From the NCBI GenBank assembly GCA_023229845.1, contig JALNYK010000012.1, positions 1 through 64,000 of the forward strand: 64,000 nt of DNA, in the 5' to 3' direction. This DNA is from Gallionella sp. (GTDB lineage: Bacteria; Pseudomonadota; Gammaproteobacteria; Burkholderiales; Gallionellaceae). The notes beneath the pieces were generated by a model. It did not search any database, was not told the DNA's origin, and saw only the letters and a list, made by a program, of their open reading frames with translations. Shown here piece after piece: positions 43,290 through 51,634 of the stretch. Position 1 is the stretch's first letter. Each line of letters starts with the position of its first letter. The position numbers and the translations under genes are program-made.

Positions 43290-45812
43290 TCATTCCTGCC
43301 GCGGTATATGCGTCCAGTAGCGGCGATGAGTCTGGCGGTAACGTTCCAGTGTCAGGCCATGCGCATCCATCTCGACCAGGATCGCGCCGTCCTTGTCCGA
43401 GCGCAGCAGTTGCGCGCCGCTGTCGGTATAGCGTTGCAGCACTTCTACACGGGGGTGGCCGAAGCGGTTGCGGTAGCCGGCGGTGAATACGACATGGTCG
43501 GGCAACGTCGCGGCGACGAAGTCGGGGCTGGACGAGCTCTTGCTGCCGTGGTGCGGTGCGACCAGCAGCGTGGTGTGCAGTTCGTCGCCATGTTCATTGA
43601 GCAGCCGTCGCTCGCCGTCCTTCTCGATGTCGCCTGTCAGCAGGATGCGCTGATCGCCGATAGCGATGCGCAGCACGCAGCTCAGTTCGTTGTCCTGCTT
43701 CTTGTCGTACACACTTGGTGCCTTGTCCGGATGGAGCACGTCGAAGCGCACACCGTCCCATTCCCAGCCCTGACCGTCGGCGCAGCGCTTTGTCTCCCCT
43801 CGCACGCTTACGGGATAACCAGCGACTTGTCCGCTTGCGGACTTAGTCGATTGGCTAGTTGTTCCATCAGAGGGGTTGGGGGAGAGGGGGCGCAGTTGGT
43901 GTAGCGGATGCCCGTCCGGCAGCGAGGACGACAGCCAGCCGACCGGCATGGCTTGCAGCACCGAGGCTGCACCGCCGATGTGATCCATGTCGTCGTGGCT
44001 GAGCATCATGCCGTCCAGCCGTTCGATGCCGAGCGCGTGTAACGTCGGCACGAGGATGCGGTTGCCGCTGTCGGCCTCGCCGGAGAAGTCCGGGCCGGCG
44101 TCGTACAGCAGCGCATGGTCGCGGGTTTGGGCGGCGATGGCGAGCCCCTGTCCGACGTCGAACACGATCAGCCGCAACGTGCCGTCCGCCGGAGGCTCGG
44201 GCGCGTTCAGGAACATCGGCAGCATCATAGTCACACCCAGCCAGCGCGCCGGAAAGCCGCGCGGCAATAGCAGCCACATTGCGCCCAGCACGGCGGCGAT
44301 GATGCTCCATGCGGGCGGGGCATGCTGCATCCACACCGCCTGCGGCATCGCGCTCAAGGCTTCGAGGAAGCGCATCGTCCCGTCCATGACGATATGCGCT
44401 AGCCACAGCGGGACTTCGGTTGGCAGCGCCGCGCCGAGCAGCACCAGCGGCACGACGATCAAACTCACCAGCGGGATCGCCAAGGCGTTGGCGAGCGGCG
44501 AGACCAGCGACACCTGCTGGAATAGCGCGAGCAGCAGCGGCGTCAGGCCGACGGTCATCGCCCATTGCACCGCCGTGTATTCCTTCAGCACCCGCAAGGG
44601 GTATGCCGATGGGTGCCCGACGGCTTCGCCGTCACCCTCTCGCAACCATGACAGGTGTTCGATGCGATGCGCGGTCACGTACAGGATCAGCGCGACCGCG
44701 CCGAACGACAGCCAGAAACCGGCCGAGATCACCGCCCAAGGATCGGGAATCAGCACGCCGAGCAGCGCAATCGCGAGTATCTGGCTGGGCGAGAAGTTGC
44801 GGTTCAGCCACAGCGCTGCAGTCACCGCGGCGACCATGTACACGGTGCGCTGCGCCGGCACGGCAAAGCCGGCGAGCAGCGCGTAGCCGATGGCCGTCAG
44901 CAACGCGGCGAGTGCGGCCGCCTTGCGCGCCGGTAGCCATAAGGTCAGCCGCGTGCTGCGACGCCACAGCCAGTAAGCGATAGCGAAGGCGAGGCTGGCG
45001 AGCATGGTGATATGGAGTCCGGAGATCGACATCAAATGATTGACACCGGTGCGCGTGAACACCTGCCATTGCTGGGGCGGGATGTTGTCCTGGTCGCCGA
45101 TGGCCAACGCGCTCAATATTCCGGCATAAGGGGCGCTGCCCAGCGTAGCGGCGAACTTGTCGCGCACCGACTCGCGCCAGCGTTCGATGCGGTAGCCGAA
45201 TCCATCCGCCAGTTCGCTCAGCCGCACGTTGTCACCTTTTGGATGCACGTAGCCCACCGCGCGCAGGTCGCGTTCCAGCATCCACGCCTCGAAATCGAAA
45301 CCGCCGGGATTCGCCGTGCCGTGCGGCTGTTTCAGGCGCAACGTGAAGCGCCAGCGCTCACCGGCCTTGGGTGCAAGCGGGAGGGCTTTGGCGTCGGTGT
45401 AGGTGCTGAGATAGACATGGCGGGGCACAACGGCCTGCGGTACGAAAAACTCTTGTCCGGGCACCCGCGTCAGCACCCGCTCGACATCGAACTGGAAGCG
45501 CAACCCGTGCTCGTGGCTGCGCGGCGGCTCTGCCACTACACCGACGACGGCGATGTCACGTCCTTGCCATTCGTCCGGCAGGGCAGATGACAGCCGTTGA
45601 TCGGCCCGCCACGCGGCGTGGTAAAAACCCAGCCCGCAGCCGAGCAGCGCGATCAAAACGGTGCGGGCGGTGCGGTGGAATCGAGTGCGGCGAGGAATCA
45701 GCAGCGCAGGCAACAGTCCGGGCAGCAGCCATGCCCAGACAAAGTCTGGCAGCATCGGCTGCTGTTGCAGCCACCACACGCCCAGTGTGAAGGAAATCGC
45801 GAAGACGACCAT
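43290..45812 (-). CDS. comEC: DNA internalisation / competence protein ComEC
   Basis: 840 residues. An N-terminal membrane start and an OB-like domain (GRDIAVVGVVAEPPRSHEHG, FDVERVL) precede the Competence domain with several helices (LSALAIGDQDNIPPQQWQVF, FTRTGVNHLMSISGLHITML, FAVPAQRTVYMVA). The C-terminal metallo-beta-lactamase-like domain has FDVGQGLAIAAQTRDHALLY and the motif MLSHDDMDHIGG, then VAPHHGSKSSSSPDFVA. It forms the channel for single-stranded DNA during natural transformation. About 34 extra residues at 641-674 (SDGTTSQSTKSASGQ...) come from an in-frame repeat insertion in the nuclease-like domain. Confidence 0.93.
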   Translation of the reverse strand: MVVFAISFTLGVWWLQQQPMLPDFVWAWLLPGLLPALLIPRRTRFHRTARTVLIALLGCGLGFYHAAWRADQRLSSALPDEWQGRDIAVVGVVAEPPRSHEHGLRFQFDVERVLTRVPGQEFFVPQAVVPRHVYLSTYTDAKALPLAPKAGERWRFTLRLKQPHGTANPGGFDFEAWMLERDLRAVGYVHPKGDNVRLSELADGFGYRIERWRESVRDKFAATLGSAPYAGILSALAIGDQDNIPPQQWQVFTRTGVNHLMSISGLHITMLASLAFAIAYWLWRRSTRLTLWLPARKAAALAALLTAIGYALLAGFAVPAQRTVYMVAAVTAALWLNRNFSPSQILAIALLGVLIPDPWAVISAGFWLSFGAVALILYVTAHRIEHLSWLREGDGEAVGHPSAYPLRVLKEYTAVQWAMTVGLTPLLLALFQQVSLVSPLANALAIPLVSLIVVPLVLLGAALPTEVPLWLAHIVMDGTMRFLEALSAMPQAVWMQHAPPAWSIIAAVLGAMWLLLPRGFPARWLGVTMMLPMFLNAPEPPADGTLRLIVFDVGQGLAIAAQTRDHALLYDAGPDFSGEADSGNRILVPTLHALGIERLDGMMLSHDDMDHIGGAASVLQAMPVGWLSSSLPDGHPLHQLRPLSPNPSDGTTSQSTKSASGQVAGYPVSVRGETKRCADGQGWEWDGVRFDVLHPDKAPSVYDKKQDNELSCVLRIAIGDQRILLTGDIEKDGERRLLNEHGDELHTTLLVAPHHGSKSSSSPDFVAATLPDHVVFTAGYRNRFGHPRVEVLQRYTDSGAQLLRSDKDGAILVEMDAHGLTLERYRQTHRRYWTHIPRQE
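43791..43892. repeat. In-frame repeat insertion inside comEC, about 100 bp
   Basis: The left end TCTCCCCTCGC and right end GAGGGGTTGGGGGAGAGGGG echo the ends of the elements in ugd and mutL, with extra inner sequence containing GTCCGCTTGCGGAC. Flanking residues (HQLRP before, KRCADGQGWEWDGVRF after) join smoothly if the piece is removed. Confidence 0.7.
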
Positions 45813-45842
45813 GCGCCAGAATAACGCCGAATCGGCGGGGCG

Positions 45843-46430
45843 TTAAGGGCAGGTCATGGGAATGCCGTACAAATTCGTCATGTCGCGCGCGAAAACCGGC
45901 GGCGGCTGAAAACAAATTTCGCCCGCATCGGTGACGATTTTCAGCATGCCGTTGGCGAGGCGTATTTCATCGTGCGGTTGCCGCAGATACTCGGCCAGCA
46001 AACCGATGGGTGTGTTGTTTTTTTTCTTTTCTGCGGCGGCAAATTGCTGTTCGGCTTTCCTCGCTTCGTTTCGCACCATGCTTTTTGCCGACTCCATTAA
46101 CTGTTGCGAATTGAAAACCGGAGGGGCAGGTGTATCGGGTTGCGCGATACGTTCCGGGACATCTCTTACGGCAGATAGAGTGGTCGGGTTGACATGGATT
46201 TCGGCGGGAGCAATGTCCGGGATGCGGGCAGGTTCTTGTGTCGTCGGTGCGGAGAAATAGATTTCGATTGGGCGCGGTTGAGGGAGCGGACTTTTTGTCG
46301 CCGGACGAATGACATAGAAAAGGGCGACGTGAAGCAACAGCGACAATAAGATGAACGGTATAAGCCGGTGCGGCGGATCGGGGATGTGTGGGGGCAGGAT
46401 GTGCATTTGGGTTAAACCGGGATTGTTCAT
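45843..46430 (-). CDS. TonB-like N-terminus hypothetical protein A
   Basis: 195 residues if the ATG at 46430 is used; an ATG at 46406 (MHILPPH) is equally possible and neither has a clear ribosome-binding site. One N-terminal membrane helix (LIPFILLSLLLHVALFYVI) is followed by a Pro-rich periplasmic stretch (PLPQPRPIEIYFSAPTTQEP), an Ala/Lys/Glu helix (EARKAEQQFAAAEKKKNN) and a small C-terminal domain with two Cys (GEICFQPPPVFARD, IPMTCP). The arrangement is like TonB, but no TonB C-terminal motif is present, so the function is unknown. The upstream reading frame continues into a repeat element and is not part of the gene. A similar protein is encoded just upstream. Confidence 0.65.
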   Translation of the reverse strand: MNNPGLTQMHILPPHIPDPPHRLIPFILLSLLLHVALFYVIRPATKSPLPQPRPIEIYFSAPTTQEPARIPDIAPAEIHVNPTTLSAVRDVPERIAQPDTPAPPVFNSQQLMESAKSMVRNEARKAEQQFAAAEKKKNNTPIGLLAEYLRQPHDEIRLANGMLKIVTDAGEICFQPPPVFARDMTNLYGIPMTCP

Positions 46431-46435
46431 TTGGC

Positions 46436-46564
46436 CGTCATACCGGCGAAGGCCGGTATCCAGCAATGAAAAAATATGCCGCGAAGCGGACAAAGTCATG
46501 ATTTTGTCCCACTTGCGTGGGAAATTTTTAATCGTTCTGGATTCTGGCCTTCGCCGGAATGACG
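46436..46564. repeat. 129-bp inverted-repeat element, GTCATTCCGGCG family
   Basis: Left arm 46436-46463 and right arm 46537-46564 are complements at 25 of 28 positions. The inner part has GCCGCGAAGCGGACAAA, as in the 31.4-kb member. It sits directly before the start of the 45.8-kb gene and so may carry or block its promoter. Confidence 0.8.
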
Positions 46565-46628
46565 TAATTTTTCTAATGGGCAATCCGGGTTAAAAGCGCA
46601 ATGTTCGGGCCGGTGATAAGCATCTGGC

Positions 46629-47324
46629 TTATTCGTGTTGCCCCGCAAACGAGCCGCTCCCTATGCCTGCGGCGAGCCATGTGCCGGAGAGTTTTCCGGT
46701 TTTGATGTCGAGTTGCCCTTTGAATCGGGCATTTCCGGCTATCCCTGAGCCGGACATCTGGATTAGGCCATCGCTTGTCGCTTCGCCCGTGATGATGAAG
46801 CTGATGCCGAAGCTGCCGGATTGCCCCGAACCGGACGCATGCCCGGCATTATCCAGATGAACGTAGAACGTACCGTTGTCGCTGCCGGAGTATGTGCCGT
46901 AGTAGTCGCCATTCAGCGTAAAAGCGGGTGCGCTGGTGCGCAGTTCTTTATTGGCGTAATCCCTGGCCTGGTTGAGCAGGCGATTCATATCGAGATGAGC
47001 CGCGGGGGCACTCGTATTTTCCGCAGCCGGAGTTTCGATTCCGTGCGCGGGGGACGAAATTTTTTCCGGCTTACTTTTTATATCGACCGCATCTTCGATG
47101 TTTGTCCGTGTTGGATGCGGGGCGTTGTCCCGAGATCTTGTTTCCTCGCGCGCTAAAGGAAATGGTTCGAGGGTGACCGTTAACGGATGCCGGTCGCTTG
47201 CCGGGGCAGTCATTCTTCCCCAATTCATTTGCGAAAGAACGATGGCATGCAATATCAGGGAAAGGGCCAACGGCCATGCAAGATGTCGTTTGCCGACGGG
47301 CGCGAAATTGGATGGACGTTCCAT
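46629..47324 (-). CDS. TonB-like N-terminus hypothetical protein B
   Basis: 231 residues. A single N-terminal membrane helix (HLAWPLALSLILHAIVLSQM) is followed by a polar, probably disordered stretch to about residue 115, a helix (DMNRLLNQARDYANKEL) and a C-terminal beta-rich domain of alternating Gly strands (FTLNGDYYGTYSGSDNGTFY, GLIQMSGSGIAGNARFKG, GKLSGTWLAAGIGSG). The beta domain recalls small barrel domains such as the transferrin-binding-protein type, but this is only a shape likeness. It shares the head design of the next gene in the same direction. Function unknown. Confidence 0.65.
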   Translation of the reverse strand: MERPSNFAPVGKRHLAWPLALSLILHAIVLSQMNWGRMTAPASDRHPLTVTLEPFPLAREETRSRDNAPHPTRTNIEDAVDIKSKPEKISSPAHGIETPAAENTSAPAAHLDMNRLLNQARDYANKELRTSAPAFTLNGDYYGTYSGSDNGTFYVHLDNAGHASGSGQSGSFGISFIITGEATSDGLIQMSGSGIAGNARFKGQLDIKTGKLSGTWLAAGIGSGSFAGQHE

Positions 47325-47378
47325 CTGACTGGTTTATTCCCGTGAGATCCAAAGCACTTCCATCGGTCCCGGTTGCAT

Positions 47379-47717
47379 TCAGGCCGATTGCAGTTTCGTC
47401 CCGCTTTGTTGGGCTTGAGCCGATGGCGCGGGACGGTCGAGCGGCAGCAGTTTTTGCAACGCCAGAATATAGCTCTGCAATGCGGAGCGCCCGGTATCGG
47501 TCAAGGCGTAACAAGTCTGGGTGCGCCCGGCGCTGTCGTCCTTGCGGATGCTTATGTAATCGGCGGCGATCAGTTTCTTCAGGTGCGAGTCCAGATTGCC
47601 GTCGGATACGTCCAGTTGACGCTTGAGTTCGGTGAACGTGGCTTCACCCGCGCCCGCCAGAAAGGCGGCGAGCTGGGTGCGCAACGGCTGGTGCAGCAGG
47701 GGGTCGAGTATGTCCAT
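47379..47717 (-). CDS. Winged-helix transcriptional regulator
   Basis: 112 residues. A MarR/ArsR-like winged helix of the HTH_34 kind: LLHQPLRTQLAAFLAGAGEA, ATFTELKRQLDVSDGNLDSH as the recognition region, LKKLIAADYISIRKDDSAGR as the wing and YALTDTGRSALQSYILALQ as the last helix. Regulators of this type often sit beside membrane proteins whose genes they control. It lies 5 bp after the lipoprotein gene in the same direction, so it is likely the third gene of a three-gene operon. Confidence 0.82.
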   Translation of the reverse strand: MDILDPLLHQPLRTQLAAFLAGAGEATFTELKRQLDVSDGNLDSHLKKLIAADYISIRKDDSAGRTQTCYALTDTGRSALQSYILALQKLLPLDRPAPSAQAQQSGTKLQSA

Positions 47718-47722
47718 GGCGA

Positions 47723-48121
47723 TTACTTCTGGTTCATTTTGATATGCAGGTATCCGGCATTGCTGCCGTCTTCCTGCGGGATGCGGAGTTCGAGATTGGT
47801 TTCGATCAAGTCGCGCGCGGGCTGCCAGTTCTTGCCGTCGAAGCTGGCGAATTGTTTGAACATGTACACATCGCGCTTGAGCGTGACATGCAGCGTCGAT
47901 TGGCCTTCACGCTCGAACAGGTTGCCGTCCACCACGGTGGACACCGGCAGCGGCGTACCCGCAGGGAAAAGCAGCACATAGTTATTTTCTTTCGGCAACG
48001 GCTGGCCGAAGCGGACTTGCGGCGCTTGGGCGATTTCGGCGGTGCTGGGCGGCATCAGGCCGCTGCAGGCAGTGAGTGACAAGGCGAGTAATGCGAGAGC
48101 GATTTGTGATGTGTGTTTCAT
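47723..48121 (-). CDS. Small lipoprotein sharing a domain with the upstream membrane protein
   Basis: 132 residues with a lipobox (LALSLTACSG, lipidated Cys19). The mature part contains FPAGTPLPVSTVVDGNLFER and later GKNWQPARDLIETNLEL with GYLHIKMNQK at the end. The same pattern, PAGTxxPVxxxVxGNLF then NWxPAR and a closing GxL strand, is found at the C-terminus of the membrane protein encoded immediately upstream. The family is not recognised. The two proteins probably act in the periplasm as related binding or sensing modules. Confidence 0.7.
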   Translation of the reverse strand: MKHTSQIALALLALSLTACSGLMPPSTAEIAQAPQVRFGQPLPKENNYVLLFPAGTPLPVSTVVDGNLFEREGQSTLHVTLKRDVYMFKQFASFDGKNWQPARDLIETNLELRIPQEDGSNAGYLHIKMNQK

Positions 48122-48136
48122 GGTGATTCTCCTTAG

Positions 48137-49186
48137 TTATTGTTCGATGTTGCTCTTGAAATTGACTACCAGACTGCCGCGCACAACCGCGCCCTGGTCA
48201 GGCGTGAGTTCGGCCTTGAGCCAGGGAATCTCTATCCAGCTGGCTTCGCGGGCGGGTAACCAGTTTCCACCGGGGAAGCGCGTGTCGCCGGTGAGCTGCC
48301 CGTCGCGCATGGCGACTTCAATCGGCTTGGCGATTTTTAACGGCAACACGGGATTGCCCGTATGGTCGAAGAGGTTGCCGGAGACCTCGATCCGGACGGG
48401 GATTTCTGTTCCGGCAGGAATCGTCACAATATGAAAACCGGACACATCGGACATCTGGCGATAGGACGCCAGCGGGATGGGCGGAACTTCCGGAATTGTG
48501 ATGGCCGATGCGTAGCGATGCGCCAGCAGGGGAGGGAGCATTACCGCGGCGACCCACAGCGCCGATTGCGCCAGTCGTTTCATCGAGGGGCGGGATCGTC
48601 CCCGGTCCAGCATGGCGGCCAGCAAGGGGCAGCCGATGCTGAAAACCGACGCCGCGATCCACTTCATCGTTTCGTATGGAAGCTGGAATCCCAGGCTCAT
48701 GACGCCGATCAGGATCATCAGTATCCCCGCCCATTCCAGCAATTCTTCCGAGAACAGGCCGTGCACATAGAGCCCCACCCCGAGCAATATGAGCCAGGCC
48801 CCGAAGATCATGTAACCGCCGCCGAAAAAAAACATCGCAAAAGTGAACAGGATGCCGATGCTTGCCAGCAACCAGAATATCTTGAGCACCTGCCGGTGGA
48901 TAAACGACCACGCCTCGTCGCGCACCTGTTTGGCGCGGCGGGTCAGATGCCAGTCCATGATGGCAACGCTGCCGAAGGTGACGATCAGCAACAGCAGCCA
49001 GGCCAGCGCACGTTGCGTGTTGTCGGGAAACTGAACGTCGGTCAGGATGTTGTCGCTTATCAGGCATAAGGTTCCGCCGGACAGCCCCCACAGGATCAGG
49101 GTGTGCCGTTCGATGCGCAGATTGCGCTGCCCTGCCGACAGCATGGAGTGTATGGAGTCGAGTCGTTGTGTGGCGCGTTGCGGCAT
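48137..49186 (-). CDS. Multi-spanning membrane protein with a periplasmic C-terminal domain
   Basis: 349 residues. About seven membrane helices between residues 28 and 225 (LILWGLSGGTLCLISDNI, ALAWLLLLIVTFGSVAIMDW, ILFTFAMFFFGGGYMIFGAW) are followed by a soluble domain of about 105 residues (IPAGTEIPVRIEVSGNLFDH, GGNWLPAREASWIEIPWL, GSLVVNFKSNIEQ). That domain is clearly related to the lipoprotein encoded next. No enzyme motif is seen. First gene of the membrane protein - lipoprotein - regulator cluster; a sensor or envelope-stress role is possible but unproven. Confidence 0.7.
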   Translation of the reverse strand: MPQRATQRLDSIHSMLSAGQRNLRIERHTLILWGLSGGTLCLISDNILTDVQFPDNTQRALAWLLLLIVTFGSVAIMDWHLTRRAKQVRDEAWSFIHRQVLKIFWLLASIGILFTFAMFFFGGGYMIFGAWLILLGVGLYVHGLFSEELLEWAGILMILIGVMSLGFQLPYETMKWIAASVFSIGCPLLAAMLDRGRSRPSMKRLAQSALWVAAVMLPPLLAHRYASAITIPEVPPIPLASYRQMSDVSGFHIVTIPAGTEIPVRIEVSGNLFDHTGNPVLPLKIAKPIEVAMRDGQLTGDTRFPGGNWLPAREASWIEIPWLKAELTPDQGAVVRGSLVVNFKSNIEQ

Positions 49187-49196
49187 GGGAACCTCC

Positions 49197-50978
49197 TTAC
49201 CGATCGATTTTCTTCAGCAGATACCCGGAAACCAGCACCCGTTCCGCGCCATCCACCATCACAAGGCGAACGGTTTCGCCGCCATCGCTCAATGGCCCCA
49301 GCAGCAGGCCTTGGTTATCGCTCAACGGCATCAGCGGAATGCGCACCGTCTCGCCCGCTTCTGTCGGGGTCAGTTCGACCAGCAGGAAGCCGTGTTCCTC
49401 GGTCAAGCGGATGCGATCCAGAAGCTTCTGGTCGCCATCCAGGTTGGTGATTTCGTAGTCTCCCAGATACTTCCGCCATGCGTCCGGGTTCGATAGCGGC
49501 TGAATGCGCTGGCCGATCAATATTTCCTCGTTGCCCAAATGGCCGACCAGTAGATCGCGCCCATTCAACGTGCGCCGGGAAATCCCGATTTCGCCGATGT
49601 CGCCGATGTCGATGTGGAAAATGCCGAGGAGAGAATAGTCGAGCGCGTACAGTCCATCGCTGCGACGCACCAGATCGAGGCTGTGTCCGGCGACATCGAC
49701 GCGCAAGCCGTTGCCGCTTGCATAGACCCTCGCGAATCCGGCTTCTGTGGTGTATGCGCCCGCATAGTCGCGCACGGTCTCTACCGGGAGTGCGGTTTTA
49801 ACCACCTGCGCTTTTTTGCGTTCCGGTTGACGGATGCCGGTCTTGGCTTCCAGCGCCAGCGAGAGCGCCTCCACGGCGATATGATCGACCGCCTCGCCTG
49901 AGGTGTCGGAATTGGATAACACCACGACGCCCAGCTTATGCCCGGGCAGGATGTACATCTGGCTGCGGAACAGTTGTGTTGCGCCGCCATGACTTGCCAC
50001 GAGGCCGGCATTCTCCAGCGCAGGTATGCCGGCAACGTTCAAGAGCCAGCCCAGTCCTATGCGCAAGCCGAAATCCAGTGGAACACCGGTATTTTGTGGG
50101 CGCAGCATCTCGGCGACGGATTCCGCCTTGAGGATGTGTCGACCGCCCGAAGATCCATCCGCGAACATCATGGACATGAAGCGGCCGAGATCGGCGACGC
50201 TGGAGTTGAGTCCGCCTGCGGGTATGTCGCGCAGAAACGGTTCTGTCGCCGCCTTTCGACCGCTATGACCCTTGGCCATCAGAGAGGAAGGAGAAAGTCC
50301 GGCATCGAACGAGGAGTTCGACATGCCCAGCGGATTCAGCAGGGCTTGTTGCATGTGTTCTGCGTAGGGCTGACCGCTTTGATTCTGAACCGCGTGACCG
50401 AGCAGGGCGATGCCCAGATTGGAATAGGAAAAAATCCGGTTGGGCGGATAGTCTGCGTAGTCTTCGCGGATGTCCGTTACGAGTCCGGTAAAGGGCCTTG
50501 GATGGGAATTAAAGAAGCCCGTCATCCGGTCGCGCGGCAGGCCTGAATGGTGGGTCATCAACTGGCGCGGCGTGATCTCTGTCGCATCGGGATAACGCGA
50601 CTTGATCGTAAATTCCGGCAGGCAGTTGCGCAAGGGCTGGTCGATGTCGAGTTTCCCTTGTTCCGCCAATTGCATTGCGGCCGAGTCGGTGAACAGTTTG
50701 GAGATCGAGCCTACCCGGTAAAGCGTTTCGGCTGTCGCCGGAGTTTTTTTCTCCAGATCGGCATAACCGAAACCCTGGGCCCAGACGATGCGCTGGTCAT
50801 CTACCAGCGCAATGCTCAACCCGGCCACCGAGTTTTTATCCATTTCATATTGGATTAGCTGGGTGGTGTATGTCTGAATAGATGCGTAGTCGTCACGGGC
50901 AACGCCGGTCGGGCGAGAAGGTGCTGCAGTACAACCAGTAAGAAGGGCAATTAAGAGGACGATGGATGGAGATTTCAT
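49197..50978 (-). CDS. Lipoprotein serine hydrolase, class C beta-lactamase / penicillin-binding fold
   Basis: 593 residues from the ATG at 50978, chosen because it opens a lipoprotein signal (LLIALLTGC, lipidated Cys16); longer frames add non-signal sequence. The catalytic set is complete: Ser91 and Lys94 in SISK, the Tyr-Ser-Asn motif in FSYSNLGIALLG, and HGG in LVASHGGATQLF. About 200 C-terminal residues (VRDYAGAYTTEAGFARVYAS...) form the beta-barrel accessory domain common in this group. Such enzymes are esterases or D-amino-acid/peptide hydrolases of the envelope, not usually true beta-lactamases. Substrate unknown. Confidence 0.85.
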   Translation of the reverse strand: MKSPSIVLLIALLTGCTAAPSRPTGVARDDYASIQTYTTQLIQYEMDKNSVAGLSIALVDDQRIVWAQGFGYADLEKKTPATAETLYRVGSISKLFTDSAAMQLAEQGKLDIDQPLRNCLPEFTIKSRYPDATEITPRQLMTHHSGLPRDRMTGFFNSHPRPFTGLVTDIREDYADYPPNRIFSYSNLGIALLGHAVQNQSGQPYAEHMQQALLNPLGMSNSSFDAGLSPSSLMAKGHSGRKAATEPFLRDIPAGGLNSSVADLGRFMSMMFADGSSGGRHILKAESVAEMLRPQNTGVPLDFGLRIGLGWLLNVAGIPALENAGLVASHGGATQLFRSQMYILPGHKLGVVVLSNSDTSGEAVDHIAVEALSLALEAKTGIRQPERKKAQVVKTALPVETVRDYAGAYTTEAGFARVYASGNGLRVDVAGHSLDLVRRSDGLYALDYSLLGIFHIDIGDIGEIGISRRTLNGRDLLVGHLGNEEILIGQRIQPLSNPDAWRKYLGDYEITNLDGDQKLLDRIRLTEEHGFLLVELTPTEAGETVRIPLMPLSDNQGLLLGPLSDGGETVRLVMVDGAERVLVSGYLLKKIDR

Positions 50979-51021
50979 GATCTCGGATATTGTGCTTGAA
51001 GCGTGTCGCTGGCTTTGCGTG

Positions 51022-51447
51022 TTAAGCAGCGTTGCGCATGGATACGACGGACATGGCGCGTTTCGGTGCATGAAAGCCTCTTGCAAGAAAGAAGTCGCGA
51101 GTGTCTTCGAAGGGCGTGCCGTAAATTGGAACGCCGCGGCATTTTTCAACGATCAGTGCGAGCAGCGCAGAGCCAATGCCACGGTGCTGAAACTGTGGCC
51201 GCACGATCAATTCTCCGATGAAAGTAGAGAACGCCCCGTCGGTGAATGCCGTGACGTAACCGACCAGCTGGCCGCTTGCATCCTTGCAATGTGCGACCAG
51301 GGGATACGCGGCCATGGAGCGCAGCAGCATTTCCGGTTGGTAGTCCGCTTCGTCTCCCCAGCCGACCGACGCCATCAGATTGGCGAGCTCGGCAGGTTCA
51401 ATGTTCTTGTCCGCATGAATCTCAAAACCATGTGTGTTTGTGGGCAT
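51022..51447 (-). CDS. GNAT-family N-acetyltransferase
   Basis: 141 residues from the ATG at 51447, which has AGGAGAA seven bases upstream. The acetyl-CoA-binding motif is clear: GELIVRPQFQHRGIGSALLA, followed by YGTPFEDTRDFFLARGFHAP as the last strand-helix pair. Single-domain GNATs acetylate small amines or protein N-termini; the acceptor is not predictable. It is expressed from its own promoter, which overlaps a palindromic operator. Confidence 0.85.
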   Translation of the reverse strand: MPTNTHGFEIHADKNIEPAELANLMASVGWGDEADYQPEMLLRSMAAYPLVAHCKDASGQLVGYVTAFTDGAFSTFIGELIVRPQFQHRGIGSALLALIVEKCRGVPIYGTPFEDTRDFFLARGFHAPKRAMSVVSMRNAA

Positions 51448-51477
51448 GACGCGATTCTCCTGTGTCGATGAGAGGCA

Positions 51478-51521
51478 ACTCTGTTTTGCAGAGTATATTA
51501 CTCTGTAAAACAGAGTGTCAA
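51478..51521 (-). promoter_or_regulatory. Promoter with palindromic operator for the GNAT gene
   Basis: On the minus strand TTGACA (51521-51516) and TATACT (51497-51492) are 18 bp apart, a strong sigma-70 promoter. It is overlaid by an inverted repeat of two 18-bp arms (51478-51495 ACTCTGTTTTGCAGAGTA and 51499-51516 TACTCTGTAAAACAGAGT), complementary at 17 of 18 positions, each arm itself a CTCTGTTTTxCAGAG palindrome. This looks like a double site for a dimeric repressor; the regulator is unknown. Confidence 0.75.
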
Positions 51522-51563
51522 TGCGCAAATGCGGGTTATATCGTTTGGTGCGGGCTAATGATG

Positions 51564-51592
51564 AAAAAAACGGGGCGTATCGCTACGCCCCG
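51564..51592 (-). terminator. Terminator of the shp-dhc cytochrome operon
   Basis: Read on the minus strand, the 9-bp stem CGGGGCGTA / TACGCCCCG is followed by seven T residues, about 40 bp after the diheme cytochrome stop codon. Confidence 0.85.
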
Positions 51593-51634
51593 AATGGATG
51601 AAATATCAGAAAGGGCGACCGAAGTCGCAGGCGA

